From NCBI GenBank assembly GCA_030680235.1, contig JAUXWQ010000020.1:1-33814 (forward strand): a stretch of 33,814 nucleotides of DNA. The letters are read 5' to 3'. Positions 11,098-20,270 of the stretch are shown one piece after another. Made by a program: the position numbers and the translations under genes. The notes beneath the pieces are model-generated. The model was not told the DNA's origin. It ran no database searches and saw only the letters and a program-made list of their open reading frames with translations. Numbering within the stretch: position 1 is the stretch's first letter; the number at the start of each line of letters is the position of its first letter. This DNA is from Coxiellaceae bacterium (GTDB lineage: Bacteria; Pseudomonadota; Gammaproteobacteria; Coxiellales; Coxiellaceae).

Positions 11098-11256
11098 AAA
11101 ATCCCCCCGGTGCTGCGCACCGACCCCCTTTTTCAAAGGTGGTGACCGCTTCGTTCGACTTAATCAATGCATAAAAAACTACTTATTCTAAAGCTTGTTT
11201 TGAAAATAAGCACCCCCTTTGAAAAAAGAGGTCGGTGCGCAGCACCGGGGAGATTT
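11098..11256. repeat. MITE-like element with 46-bp terminal inverted repeats
   Basis: The left arm (11098-11144) and right arm (11211-11256) match at about 42 of 46 positions. Each contains the small palindrome GGTGCTGCGCACC (left at 11109-11121). The 66-bp interior is AT-rich with no reading frame. It lies between the tRNA-Leu gene and the nuo promoter region. The structure looks like a non-autonomous element; the parent transposon and any target duplication are not identifiable here. Confidence 0.7.
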
Positions 11257-11280
11257 AGTCAATAAAATCTTTTCAAAATG

Positions 11281-11362
11281 TACCGGCGGACGGACTCGAA
11301 CCGTCACGGCTTGCGCCACAGCCACCTCAAGGCTGCGTGTCTACCAATTCCACCACGTCGGC
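11281..11362 (-). tRNA. tRNA-Leu, anticodon GAG
   Basis: 82 nt on the minus strand. It has the Leu-type D-arm region GTGGTGGAATTGGTAGACAC, an anticodon loop CTTGAGG giving GAG, a long variable arm (GGC-GCAA-GCC) and a standard T arm (GACGGTTCGAGTCCGTC). The acceptor pairs GCCGACG with CGCCGGT, including a G-U at 1-72 and an A-C mismatch at 5-68. CCA is not encoded (CAT follows). The position after secG and before nuo is a common gammaproteobacterial arrangement. Confidence 0.95.
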
Positions 11363-11425
11363 AATACCTTTATTTCTTGTAACTACGCACTCCGTTAGAA
11401 AGGCCGCTGTTGGGCGCTTTTTCGC

Positions 11426-11490
11426 GAAAAGCTAAAACAAAATACTCGATGGTCCAATCAAGTACGCCTGCGCTTTTGTTTTAGCTTTTC
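11426..11490. other. Long hairpin between secG and tRNA-Leu
   Basis: GAAAAGCTAAAACAAAA (11426-11442) and its exact complement (11474-11490) form a 17-bp stem around a 31-base loop. The flanks (about 11408-11425 and 11491-11508) can extend the pairing with mismatches. It could end or process the secG transcript before the tRNA. The rest of the 188-bp gap shows nothing else. Confidence 0.65.
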
Positions 11491-11551
11491 ACAAAAAATC
11501 ACCTCAACGTCGACGTTTTTCATTATTCAGACAACGAGGCGCGAGTAATTA

Positions 11552-11905
11552 CTATTTCTTAACAGTAGGTGCAAATGAAATACCTGCGTCTGCATCACTG
11601 TTATTTGTATTTGTTTTTACAGGCGCAGTAGTAGGCGCCTCTGGCATCTGTAATACTTTCACTTCACTATGGGCACGGTGTGCCGCAAGATTACTTAACG
11701 TAATACTCGTAATAAAGAAAATAGCCGCACAAATCGCCGTTACTTTAACCAAAAATGGTAACGCACTTGCACTACCAAACATTGTGTTTGATGCCCCACT
11801 TCCAAAAGAAGCGCCCATCTCTGCACCACGACCTTGCTGTAATAAAACAAGCGCAATGATAGCAATGGCAGCAAGGACATGTAGAACTAGAACTAAAGAT
11901 TGCAT
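11552..11905 (-). CDS. secG: Preprotein translocase subunit SecG
   Basis: 117 aa from the ATG at 11905 (MQSLVLVLHV), which gives the normal SecG N-terminus; an in-frame start 17 codons upstream would overlap tpiA. SecG stimulates the SecYEG channel. Two membrane helices (about 2-22 and 52-72) flank the conserved loop LLQQGRGAEMGASFGSGAS, followed by the family sequence NTMFGS. The C-terminal tail of about 45 residues is Thr/Ala/Asn-rich, as in other gammaproteobacterial SecG. tpiA lies directly upstream, the usual neighbour. Confidence 0.93.
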   Translation of the reverse strand: MQSLVLVLHVLAAIAIIALVLLQQGRGAEMGASFGSGASNTMFGSASALPFLVKVTAICAAIFFITSITLSNLAAHRAHSEVKVLQMPEAPTTAPVKTNTNNSDADAGISFAPTVKK

Positions 11906-11936
11906 AAATATCTCGTTTAAAATTATCGCAGATTCA

Positions 11937-12671
11937 TCATTCTGCGGCTGCAGCAATTTTCAAAAAACTCTCAGCATTCAGTGACGCGCCCCCCACCAAT
12001 GCACCATCAATATTTTTCATTGCAAACAATGCCTTCGCATTATCTGGTTTCACACTACCACCATATAAAATACGCGTGGACTGCCCCAATGCAGCATCCA
12101 TTTCACACAGCTGTTCCCGAATAAATGCGTGAACACTTTCTGCATCAGTAGGAGAAGCGGTCTTTCCAGTGCCAATCGCCCAAACAGGCTCATAAGCCAC
12201 CACAATCTCTGAAAAAGCGGAGCAATTATCTTTCAATCGCGCCACAACTGCAAGCTGTTCTTTCACGACAGATAATGTTTCATTGCTGTCACGCTGCTCC
12301 AAGGTTTCACCGACACACAAAATGGGGGTTAACCCCGCCACAAACGCTTGTTCACATTTTCTTTGTACTATCTCATTGGTTTCATGAAAAAATTGCCGAC
12401 GCTCAGAATGTCCGATAATAACATATTGACAACCCACATCTTTCAACATACTTGCCGACACTTCACCCGTATAAGCACCTTCAGCATATTCCGCACAGTT
12501 TTGACCGCCAAAAGGGGTTTTAAATTCACGACACAAGCATAAATAGGGGGATGGCGGAAAAACTGCGATTTCTACAGCCAAAGAAGCAGCCTCTATTCCT
12601 TGCAACAATACACGGGCACTTTGCAATGATCCATACATTTTCCAATTGCCTGCCACCAAAGATCGACGCAT
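11937..12671 (-). CDS. tpiA: Triosephosphate isomerase
   Basis: 244 aa from the ATG at 12671. A GTG two codons upstream (12677) is an alternative, but GGGG five bases before the ATG favours the ATG. The enzyme interconverts dihydroxyacetone phosphate and glyceraldehyde 3-phosphate in glycolysis and gluconeogenesis. Catalytic residues in this numbering are K11 (AGNWKMYG), H88 (IIGHSERR) and E161 ([11 protein letters not shown]). The phosphate-gripper glycines appear in YGGSVKPDN and GALVGGASL. The last codons precede secG by 31 bp, so the two are probably cotranscribed. Confidence 0.96.
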   Translation of the reverse strand: MRRSLVAGNWKMYGSLQSARVLLQGIEAASLAVEIAVFPPSPYLCLCREFKTPFGGQNCAEYAEGAYTGEVSASMLKDVGCQYVIIGHSERRQFFHETNEIVQRKCEQAFVAGLTPILCVGETLEQRDSNETLSVVKEQLAVVARLKDNCSAFSEIVVAYEPVWAIGTGKTASPTDAESVHAFIREQLCEMDAALGQSTRILYGGSVKPDNAKALFAMKNIDGALVGGASLNAESFLKIAAAAE

Positions 12672-12721
12672 AGCCACCCCAATAATTATTGTTAATATCG
12701 TTTCCTACAAGCAATAGATCA

Positions 12722-15580
12722 CTAACGCCGAGCAAGCTGTCTGTTTGTTGGCAAACCAGTATTATTTTCTCTCAAAACAGGAAAAGAAGTGTGTGCTGAA
12801 GGCGTAACAGCACGCTGCGAGCCTCGTCTAACTTCATTATCTGTTCTACTAAAGAAAGCTGAACTCGCTGCTCTTGCACTATCACGCAAAGAAACTGGCG
12901 ACCCATGAAAAAGAGTTGGTGTTGAAGCCCGCGATGCAGGATTTGGCCAAACACGAGCTCTCTGTGTCGATGCAGGAATAATTGCAGCAGGGGAGATCAC
13001 CCGCGCTTCAACCTGAGTCGTCTGATCACGCACTCTTGGCATTAACAGCACCCACTGCTGCAAGAAATTTTCAAAAAACTCCAAGGTAAACCCAGGGTGG
13101 AAAACCATAGCATGCGGATTTTCCCTACAAAAAACCACAAGCAATTCTATCTTTTTACGACATCGCGCAAGTGAATTATATTTATCAGCAGTACATTGAA
13201 AATCTAACATTAATTGGCGTTGCGCTTCTGTCATGTTCTCTGCGCTAATATCAGGAAAACAACTAAAAAAATAGGCCCTATCCAAAATCACAGGCAAGGT
13301 TTTTCCAACAAGAAAGCAAAAATGATCTTTCATTTTAGCGGGTATTTCAACACCATGTTGATTCAATGTTTTAAAAGTAATTAATAATTCATTCAGTACA
13401 CGCACCAATTGATGACGATACATCATAATCAAAGCATCACTACATTCTGGAAGCCTATTCAATACTGTATATAGCTGACCAGAATCTATCCGCTGATGCA
13501 AAAAAAGTATTTGCTGCAAAGCACGCGCGCAAATAACGCGGCTCTCGAGATTTGAAAACTTCTCTAAAAAAGCAACCACTGTTACAGAATCAAATATATA
13601 AACCTGTAAGCGATTCGCGGTAATCAAGCGCAAAGCAATTGGCCACTCTTCCTTATTGAGGATTTGTAACAAAGCAAACACACTGTCTGGATTAACAATA
13701 AGCGCTGTAGCATAGTGCATTACATGCTTTAAAAAATGAACACGCTCTGAAAGGCGTTCTATTCTCCCCGTCATAAAAATAACTTGCTTTAATGAGGTAA
13801 TTTTTTCAAAAAAGACAAACTTCAGCGCAGCTGCAAGCATATACCACTGCGCTTCTTCATAAGAAAGAAACAAATTAATTAATATGGATTCTGGTTTAAC
13901 CGCTTTAGCATCAGTAAAACAGCGTTTAATTTCATTTGAAAATAATGCCGCAATTCCTTCAAAATGCATAGATGGCTTAAGCGTCTGAAAAAACAATATT
14001 AAGCCATCACCCGTTGCCAACGTATCAGAAAAAAATGGCTGCATCGCTTTATACAACAATTTCCAACGTGCTTCCGGACAATGCTCAAAAAACCATGCGA
14101 TTGTCTCTTCGTTAAAATGGGTGCGCAAAACACCTACTGATGACATTGCTTGAAAAAAAGCTTCCCAGTCGACTGGTGGTATTTTTTGAATCCACGTTAA
14201 TAACAACACCATCGAATTATCCATTCCAGGAAAGAGTCTTGTGATCTTACGATTAAACGCAGTAAAAAAATTAGGCCAGGTATCACGTGGGAGCATCCAT
14301 AATATCAACGGAACATTTTCCAAATTGTTTATTTGATGCACTACGATTGAATTTCCGAAGAAAGGAGGGACTATTAAACACGTTTCTTCACATAAATCAG
14401 CAGCAAAAGCTCCAAAAAATGGTAAGCGATGCGCTAACTCACCATCACAACCACACATCGGCATGCGCCGATCCAGGGCCCCTATCACCTCATCATGTAA
14501 TGTTTTTAATTCTTCTGCCGACGGAAGTATTTCGACAGCATCAAAGTGTTCTTCATAGCCAGGCAAAGGTATTGTTTCTAAATTTGGATTGTTCGCAATA
14601 ATGGCCTCTAAGGCATTTGACATCTGTTCAGCACAATAAAAAGTGATATTTTTCTTAAGCGCTTTAACTATTTCCATTTCATCATCAGTTAATGCTACTC
14701 CTGAAACACTTGAAAACATTGCCAATAAATAATTCTCTAAAATTTCTGTGTTATCGGCACTACGATACTGGCTAATTCTTCTGTAAGTAGCACGATGATT
14801 TTCTTGTAACTGGCGCCAATACTGATACACCGCTAAAATCGGCGCTTCGCATTCTAAAAACTCGGCTTGTAGCTCGGCACCAGACTGAGCTCTTGAAGAT
14901 TTCAAGAGCTTTTTTTGCAAGTAGCGCAATAAATAACCCATCGACATTTTCTCACCATTTTTAATGCGGTGAATCGTGGCGAGCTTCGTAAACAAATCAC
15001 ACACTTCAGGAGAAACATCACAAATGTTTTTGTGATCTTCCGACGTTAATTGAAATAAGGGGTTATCAGAAAAAGTACGGTCGGTATCTTCTTTTGTGTA
15101 TTCAAACAACTCTGGCAACGCAATGATAGCGTCTGCCGCTACAGTGATCAAAAAACGAGGCGGTACAAATTTTCCCTCGTTATTTTCAGAAGCCTCTTTA
15201 ACACGCATCGTTGCATCTGCTACGCCGACTACCCTCGTAACTGTTGGCATCAGTATTTCTGCAACAGATTCATCTGGTTTTGCAATCGCTTCTGCAATGA
15301 ATAAGCACGCTCTATTTGCGGGAAATTGTGAATGTAGCGTGTAATCAACACTGGTCCTTTGTGTTAGCTGCCAACGCAAAGCAAGGTAACGACGCAAACG
15401 ATGTTCTTTTTCTGCATCGCTGCTATTTTTCAATCCTAGTAATGCCATTAAATGCTGAAAAACTGCAGTACCATGATCAACCCATTGTTGGCGTAAGGCA
15501 TCAGAAATGGCCGGATGCCACGCTGTATATTGACCACGAAGAGACGAAATATTATTTTGCAAAGCATCCCAATCACGCAT
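12722..15580 (-). CDS. Unknown 952-aa protein with about nine 34-residue helical repeats
   Basis: I do not recognise this family. No signal peptide or membrane helix is visible. GGGAG eight bases before the ATG supports the start. Residues 1-420 look alpha-helical and acidic. From about 430 to 740 a regular pattern recurs every 33-40 residues: a turn with Pro/Glu, a Trp or Arg, a paired large hydrophobic, then a second helix ending in LL or FF. Unit starts are near 430 (PRDTWPNFF), 467 (IPPVDWEAFF), 501 (CPEARWKLL), 535, 575, 608, 642 (NKEEWPIAL), 676 and 711. The last 105 residues are Ser/Thr/Arg/Pro-rich, basic and probably disordered. The architecture suits a scaffold or secreted effector, but no function can be assigned. 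Confidence 0.85.
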   Translation of the reverse strand: MRDWDALQNNISSLRGQYTAWHPAISDALRQQWVDHGTAVFQHLMALLGLKNSSDAEKEHRLRRYLALRWQLTQRTSVDYTLHSQFPANRACLFIAEAIAKPDESVAEILMPTVTRVVGVADATMRVKEASENNEGKFVPPRFLITVAADAIIALPELFEYTKEDTDRTFSDNPLFQLTSEDHKNICDVSPEVCDLFTKLATIHRIKNGEKMSMGYLLRYLQKKLLKSSRAQSGAELQAEFLECEAPILAVYQYWRQLQENHRATYRRISQYRSADNTEILENYLLAMFSSVSGVALTDDEMEIVKALKKNITFYCAEQMSNALEAIIANNPNLETIPLPGYEEHFDAVEILPSAEELKTLHDEVIGALDRRMPMCGCDGELAHRLPFFGAFAADLCEETCLIVPPFFGNSIVVHQINNLENVPLILWMLPRDTWPNFFTAFNRKITRLFPGMDNSMVLLLTWIQKIPPVDWEAFFQAMSSVGVLRTHFNEETIAWFFEHCPEARWKLLYKAMQPFFSDTLATGDGLILFFQTLKPSMHFEGIAALFSNEIKRCFTDAKAVKPESILINLFLSYEEAQWYMLAAALKFVFFEKITSLKQVIFMTGRIERLSERVHFLKHVMHYATALIVNPDSVFALLQILNKEEWPIALRLITANRLQVYIFDSVTVVAFLEKFSNLESRVICARALQQILFLHQRIDSGQLYTVLNRLPECSDALIMMYRHQLVRVLNELLITFKTLNQHGVEIPAKMKDHFCFLVGKTLPVILDRAYFFSCFPDISAENMTEAQRQLMLDFQCTADKYNSLARCRKKIELLVVFCRENPHAMVFHPGFTLEFFENFLQQWVLLMPRVRDQTTQVEARVISPAAIIPASTQRARVWPNPASRASTPTLFHGSPVSLRDSARAASSAFFSRTDNEVRRGSQRAVTPSAHTSFPVLRENNTGLPTNRQLARR

Positions 15581-15660
15581 ACCAATCTCCCTTTAGCACA
15601 ACGATCGATTGCCTCCAAGAGTAACGAGGATTGTTGCTGGTGACAAGCGTAACGATTTGC

Positions 15661-15720
15661 GTTTGTAGACGTGCATCGAATAAAACACTCGCTACGCTCA
15701 TGTTCGCATCGAATAACCTA
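15661..15720. repeat. Dispersed intergenic element, family 2, locus 1
   Basis: Two direct copies of GCATCGAATAA (15673-15683 and 15707-15717) flank AAACACTCGCTACGCTCATG. The same arrangement, with GTGCATCGA then an ACATTCGCTGCGCTCATG block, occurs at 24854-24903, and a decayed copy lies at 31185-31217. It occupies the 143-bp gap between putA and the 952-aa gene; the rest of that gap shows nothing clear. Confidence 0.55.
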
Positions 15721-15723
15721 AGT

Positions 15724-18700
15724 TCAATTACTCGTCGCGAGCAATTGCGCATTACCACCGGTAGCAGCTGTGTTAATAGTCAATGTACTTTCACGACATA
15801 AACGCAACAAATAATGTGGGCCACCTGCTTTCGGACCTGTGCCAGATAATCCACAGCCCCCAAATGGTTGAACACCTACCACCGCACCAATCATCGTACG
15901 ATTAACATAAATATTGCCCGCACGAACTGTATTTTGAATGAGATTAATCGTTTCATCAATACGACTTTGAATGCCCAATGTTAATCCATAGCCTAAGGCA
16001 TTAATATCACCAATGACTTTTTCCAATTCTTTTCGCTTAAAACGAATCACATGTAATACAGGACCAAATACTTCTTTTTGCAATAAGGATAAATTCGGCA
16101 ATTCAAAAGCAACTGGCGCAACAAAAGCCCCTTGCAATGCAGCATCTGACAACTGCATTTCAGCAATAAAACCTGCTTTTTGATACATCTCTTCAATGTG
16201 CGCACGAATGACTTTTTGTGATGCCACATCTATTAAAGGACCTACATCATTTTGTAAATTGTTCGTATTACCTACGCGCCATGTTTGCATGGCACCCGCT
16301 AACATAGTAATAAATTCATCTGCAATTTCTTCTTGAATAAATAGCACACGCAATGCAGAACAGCGCTGTCCTGCACTTCCAAAAGCAGATACCATTGCAT
16401 CTTGCACCACTTGCTCTAACAGCGCAGACGAATCCACAATCATCGCATTGATACCACCTGTTTCAGCAATCAATGGAACAATTGGGCCATTTTTATTAGC
16501 CAATGTTTTTTGAATGTTTTTTGCAGTCTCCGTCGAACCTGTAAACAAAACACCTGCCGACTTTTCAGATGCAATTAATGCATTACCAATCACACTGCCG
16601 GACCCTGGCATTAATTGTAAAACCGCTTTTGATAACCCTGCCTCATAAAATAATTCAACCGCTTTTGCTGCAATTAAACACGTTTGTGCAGCAGGTTTTG
16701 CAATGACGCAATTACCCGCTACCAAACTTGCCGCTATTTGTCCTGTAAAAATGGCCAATGGGAAATTCCATGGGCTCACACAAATCAAGGTGCCCAATCC
16801 ATGCATACGCAACGTATTTGATTCGCCGGTAGGTCCAGACAAAGTTACATCTTTTAATAAATCGCGCGCCATCATTGCGTAATAACGACAAAAATCAATT
16901 GCTTCTCTTACTTCAGCAATGGCATCAAATAGTGTTTTTCCTGCCTCACGAATTAATAACGCAAAGAATTCTACTTGTTGCGCTTGCATTAACTCTGCTG
17001 TTTTTTCGAGAATTTCAGCACGTTTTTCAACAGGCGTTGCACTCCATTCAAAAAAAGCTTCTTCTGCATTCAACAAACTGGCACCAACATCCGCCATCGC
17101 GGCCAATTGCACATGACCTACAATATCCAAAGGATCATTGGGATTAAGAACCGGGTTTGTTTTTTCTTGAATAACAACCCGCGAAAAAGGTGAAGCCGTC
17201 CACTCATGTTTTTCAAATGGTTTAATATTCGCAACTAAGCCGGACAGCGCCAATCGATACGACACATCCACACCAGCAGAGTTTTTACGATGCTCAGGAT
17301 AAATATCCGCCGGCAATGGAATTTTTGTATTAGGAATATCGGACAATTGTTTCAATACATCGATCGGTGATTCTATTAATTTTTCAATGGGCACTGAACG
17401 ATTGGCAATTTGATGCACGAAAGAAGAATTCGCCCCATTTTCTAATAACCGACGCACCAAATACGGCAGTAAATCTTGATGCTGACCTACTGGCGCATAA
17501 ATACGACTCGATGCACGATATTTTTCGCTCGTTACCAATACATTATGCAAAGGTTTCCCCATGCCTTGTAGATTTTGAAACTCAAAGGAATAAGACTTTC
17601 CTTGCGTCATCCATAAAATAGCTGCAACACTATACGCATTATGCGTCGCAAATTGAGGATAAATTGCATCTTGCGCATTCAATAATAATTGTGCACAGGC
17701 CAAATAACTGACATCAGTCGATGTTTTTCTTGTGAAAACAGGATAGTTTTCATAACCATTCACTTGGGCGATTTTAATTTCCGTATCCCAATACGCACCC
17801 TTAACCAATCGCACACAAATTCTTTTTTTATAGCGACGCGCCAAATCAATTAAATACTCCAACACAAAGTACGCACGCTTTTGATAAGCTTGCACCGCCA
17901 AACCCAATCCATCCCAATGTGCAAAATCAGGATCTGCAAATACCGCTTCAAAAATATCTAAAGAAATTCCTAAACGATGCGTCTCTTCGGCATCCACTGT
18001 GACATAAATACCTGCTTTTTTGGCCTGAAAAGCCAATGTTTTTAAACGATCCACCAAAAATGGCACGACGGTTTCACGCTTTATAAACTCATAACGCGGA
18101 TGCAACGCAGATAATTTAATTGAAATGCTGGGCGATAAAAATCCTTTCGAAACGGATGATGACTCTCCCATCACTTTAATGGCATGCTGATAAGCTGCAA
18201 AATAATGATCGGCTTCTATTTCCGTCTTTGCCATTTCACCTAACATATCAAAGGAAAACAAATAACCTTTTTGAGCAAGTGGTTTTGCATTTTTTAAAGC
18301 TTCATCAATGGTACGACCCAATACAAAGTGTTCGCTCATGATTTTCATTGAGCGACGAATCGCTTCACGAACAACAGGCTCACCCGTACGATTCAATAAT
18401 CCATACCACGCTTTTTTAAAAAAATTTTTATGTGAGTGATCGTCAAGAATTTTCCCACCCAATGCAAGACTACGCGTTGTTAAATTAACAAAAGTGGATT
18501 CACTGGCACCAATATGTTTTTTCCAATCGGCACTGGTTAATTTATCGCGAATTAATAATTCTTCCGTTTGTTTATCAGGAATACGGAGCAATGCCTCAGC
18601 CAAACACATTAAAACGGCGCCCTCGTCAGAGGATAAATCATATTCCATCATGAGCGCTTCAATACTCGTTTGGTCATTTTTACCCTCACGCACAGTGTCA

Positions 18701-18864
18701 ACAAGTTCACGCGCAATCGTTTCAATCTCATGCTTTTGTGCGTCTGAAAATTGCAACGTTGAGAGCAAGGATTCCACACGCGTCTTTTCATCTGCATAAT
18801 AAGCAGCTGTAATTTTTTCACGAAAATGGGTTTGCTGAGAAAAATTATTCTTGAAGATTTGCAC
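15724..18864 (-). CDS. putA: Bifunctional proline dehydrogenase / glutamate-semialdehyde dehydrogenase
   Basis: 1046 aa, starting at GTG (18862-18864) with GGAG eight bases upstream. It oxidises proline to glutamate using FAD, then NAD, feeding electrons to quinone. The proline dehydrogenase half (about 150-480) shows RLVKGAYWDTEIK, a QFATHN-type segment and RIYAPVGQHQDLLPYLVRRL. The aldehyde dehydrogenase half (about 530-1030) shows FTGSTETAK, the general base E801 (AETGG) and nucleophile C835 (GQRCSALR). There is no N-terminal ribbon-helix-helix segment, so unlike E. coli PutA it should not repress its own gene. ppa lies upstream with a hexamer hairpin between. Confidence 0.96.
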   Translation of the reverse strand: MQIFKNNFSQQTHFREKITAAYYADEKTRVESLLSTLQFSDAQKHEIETIARELVDTVREGKNDQTSIEALMMEYDLSSDEGAVLMCLAEALLRIPDKQTEELLIRDKLTSADWKKHIGASESTFVNLTTRSLALGGKILDDHSHKNFFKKAWYGLLNRTGEPVVREAIRRSMKIMSEHFVLGRTIDEALKNAKPLAQKGYLFSFDMLGEMAKTEIEADHYFAAYQHAIKVMGESSSVSKGFLSPSISIKLSALHPRYEFIKRETVVPFLVDRLKTLAFQAKKAGIYVTVDAEETHRLGISLDIFEAVFADPDFAHWDGLGLAVQAYQKRAYFVLEYLIDLARRYKKRICVRLVKGAYWDTEIKIAQVNGYENYPVFTRKTSTDVSYLACAQLLLNAQDAIYPQFATHNAYSVAAILWMTQGKSYSFEFQNLQGMGKPLHNVLVTSEKYRASSRIYAPVGQHQDLLPYLVRRLLENGANSSFVHQIANRSVPIEKLIESPIDVLKQLSDIPNTKIPLPADIYPEHRKNSAGVDVSYRLALSGLVANIKPFEKHEWTASPFSRVVIQEKTNPVLNPNDPLDIVGHVQLAAMADVGASLLNAEEAFFEWSATPVEKRAEILEKTAELMQAQQVEFFALLIREAGKTLFDAIAEVREAIDFCRYYAMMARDLLKDVTLSGPTGESNTLRMHGLGTLICVSPWNFPLAIFTGQIAASLVAGNCVIAKPAAQTCLIAAKAVELFYEAGLSKAVLQLMPGSGSVIGNALIASEKSAGVLFTGSTETAKNIQKTLANKNGPIVPLIAETGGINAMIVDSSALLEQVVQDAMVSAFGSAGQRCSALRVLFIQEEIADEFITMLAGAMQTWRVGNTNNLQNDVGPLIDVASQKVIRAHIEEMYQKAGFIAEMQLSDAALQGAFVAPVAFELPNLSLLQKEVFGPVLHVIRFKRKELEKVIGDINALGYGLTLGIQSRIDETINLIQNTVRAGNIYVNRTMIGAVVGVQPFGGCGLSGTGPKAGGPHYLLRLCRESTLTINTAATGGNAQLLATSN

Positions 18865-18884
18865 GTGGAAAACTCCGTTTCTTA

Positions 18885-18967
18885 AGTGACTGTGACCGTG
18901 TCTGTGTCGAAGGTGCGATTCATCATGCCTCCGACACAGTCACAGCCACAGTCACAGTCACAGTCAC
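18885..18967. repeat. Hairpin with tandem CAGTCA hexamers, copy B
   Basis: AGTGACTGTGACCGTG (from 18885) and the downstream CCGACACAGTCACAG form an imperfect inverted repeat. The right arm contains five hexamers (18937-18966: CAGTCA, CAGCCA, then three CAGTCA). The end of the array supplies the TGA stop codon of ppa (18964-18966). The organisation matches copy A at 8097-8177, but the arms have different lengths, suggesting gain or loss of hexamers. Confidence 0.88.
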
Positions 18968-19494
18968 TTCTTATATCTTTCAATACTATCATTGATTTCT
19001 TTGGCAGCCGCATCAACATCAAGCCATTCACCAATTTTTACCCATTTGTTTGGCTCTAGCTTTTTATAGTTTTCAAAGAAGTGTGAAATTGAATTAAGTG
19101 TGATTTCTGGAACATCCGCCAATGTTTTCATATGCGCATAATGGATACACGTTTTTTCAAGCGGTAAAGCAAGAATTTTATAGTCTTCACCCGATTCGTC
19201 CGTCATCTGCAAAACCCCAACTGCACGACAACGCATGAGAGAACCCGGCTGCACTGGAAATGGCGTCATCACCAGAACATCCACTGGATCGCCATCCAAA
19301 GACAGGGTGTTCGGCACAAAACCATAATTGCAAGGGTAATGCATGCCCACAGCCATAAAACGATCCACCATCAAAAAACCGGATTCTTTATCCATCTCGT
19401 ATTTAACGGGGGCACCGTTTGCAGCAATTTCGATAATGACATTAATGTCATTTGGGATGCTTTTACCAGGAGAAATACTCTGTAAACTAGGCAT
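18964..19494 (-). CDS. ppa: Inorganic pyrophosphatase, family I
   Basis: 176 aa, the usual length. It hydrolyses pyrophosphate to drive biosynthetic reactions in the cytoplasm. The metal-binding signature [10 protein letters not shown] (66-75) supplies D67, D69 and D72. Upstream, [16 protein letters not shown] (49-64) and the later segment [12 protein letters not shown] are typical. AGGA lies about nine bases before the ATG. The stop codon is formed by a CAGTCA hexamer array. Confidence 0.97.
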   Translation of the reverse strand: MPSLQSISPGKSIPNDINVIIEIAANGAPVKYEMDKESGFLMVDRFMAVGMHYPCNYGFVPNTLSLDGDPVDVLVMTPFPVQPGSLMRCRAVGVLQMTDESGEDYKILALPLEKTCIHYAHMKTLADVPEITLNSISHFFENYKKLEPNKWVKIGEWLDVDAAAKEINDSIERYKK

Positions 19495-19543
19495 GAAAAT
19501 GATCCTTAAGCTAATAGAAAAGAAAGACTAAATCATATCACAC

Positions 19544-19708
19544 TAGGGTCTGTTTACAATTGGCTCGTCCTACTGCAAAAAGCATTCTTTGGCTAAAAAA
19601 TCTTTATTTTATCATCCAATACCACAGAGTATTGGGTTCAAAAATAAGCATTTTTTATCTCAAAGCCTGCTTTTTTCGCTACGGACGACCCAATGTAAAC
19701 AGACCCTA
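19544..19708. mobile_element. 165-bp palindromic MITE flanked by TA
   Basis: The ends TAGGGTCTGTTTACA (19544-19558) and its complement (19694-19708) are exact, and pairing continues with gaps nearly to the centre (around 19617-19636). The whole element could fold as one long hairpin. TA at both outer edges is what a TA target duplication of the IS630/Tc1-mariner type would leave. It lies in the ppa-tadA gap and codes for nothing. Confidence 0.75.
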
Positions 19709-19776
19709 AGAAACGCCAATAACAGATCCTATCTCTGTCGTTTAACAGCTATTTTTGTTGCTCCCAAGAAAAAATA

Positions 19777-20238
19777 TCACTTGACATTTTTTAACCTTTT
19801 TTCCTGAAAAAAATTTTTCAGGGTGGTGCTGCATTCTGATTTCAAAATACCTTCTTCATAAGGTATTTGATGATTGTGCTTTAGATCATTCAACAAGTGA
19901 AATGCACTACAAACCGCGCCTGTTTTTGGATCAGCGGCACCAAAAATTAATTTTTTGATGCGTGCATGAATCATTGCACCAACGCACATTACACAAGGCT
20001 CAAGCGTGACATACATCACACACTCATTTAACCGGTAGTTATTGAGTTTTTTGGCAGCAGCACGTATTGCGATGATTTCAGCATGTGCGGTTGGGTCATT
20101 TAATTGGATCGGCTGATTATAGCCCTCTGAGATTATTTCATTATTTTTTACAATAATAGCACCAACAGGTACTTCACCGCTGGATTTGGCTTCTTGAGCA
20201 AGAGAAAGGGCGCGATGAAGGAAATGTTCATGAGTCAT
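19777..20238 (-). CDS. tadA: tRNA adenosine(34) deaminase
   Basis: 153 aa from MTHEHFLHRAL. An in-frame GTG at 20280, overlapping the guaA stop, is a less likely start. TadA converts A34 to inosine in tRNA-Arg(ACG). The zinc-deaminase motifs are HAE (H52, proton-shuttle E54) and PCVMC (C82, C85). A basic C-terminal helix ends the protein. It lies 32 bp after guaA on the same strand. No clear ribosome site precedes the ATG, so translation may depend on coupling. Confidence 0.93.
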   Translation of the reverse strand: MTHEHFLHRALSLAQEAKSSGEVPVGAIIVKNNEIISEGYNQPIQLNDPTAHAEIIAIRAAAKKLNNYRLNECVMYVTLEPCVMCVGAMIHARIKKLIFGAADPKTGAVCSAFHLLNDLKHNHQIPYEEGILKSECSTTLKNFFQEKRLKNVK

Positions 20239-20270
20239 AGTTAATTGTTCGCTTCGTTTATGAACAGCTA

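Noticed and set aside
14287-14601. Plus-strand open frame of 104 codons
   Set aside because: It is a shadow of the 952-aa gene, with no ribosome site or family pattern. The same holds for antisense frames over 23S, guaB, putA and rluD.
12722-15580. Calling the 34-residue repeats TPR or PPR
   Set aside because: The length fits, but the conserved Trp, paired hydrophobics and Asp positions do not match either consensus.
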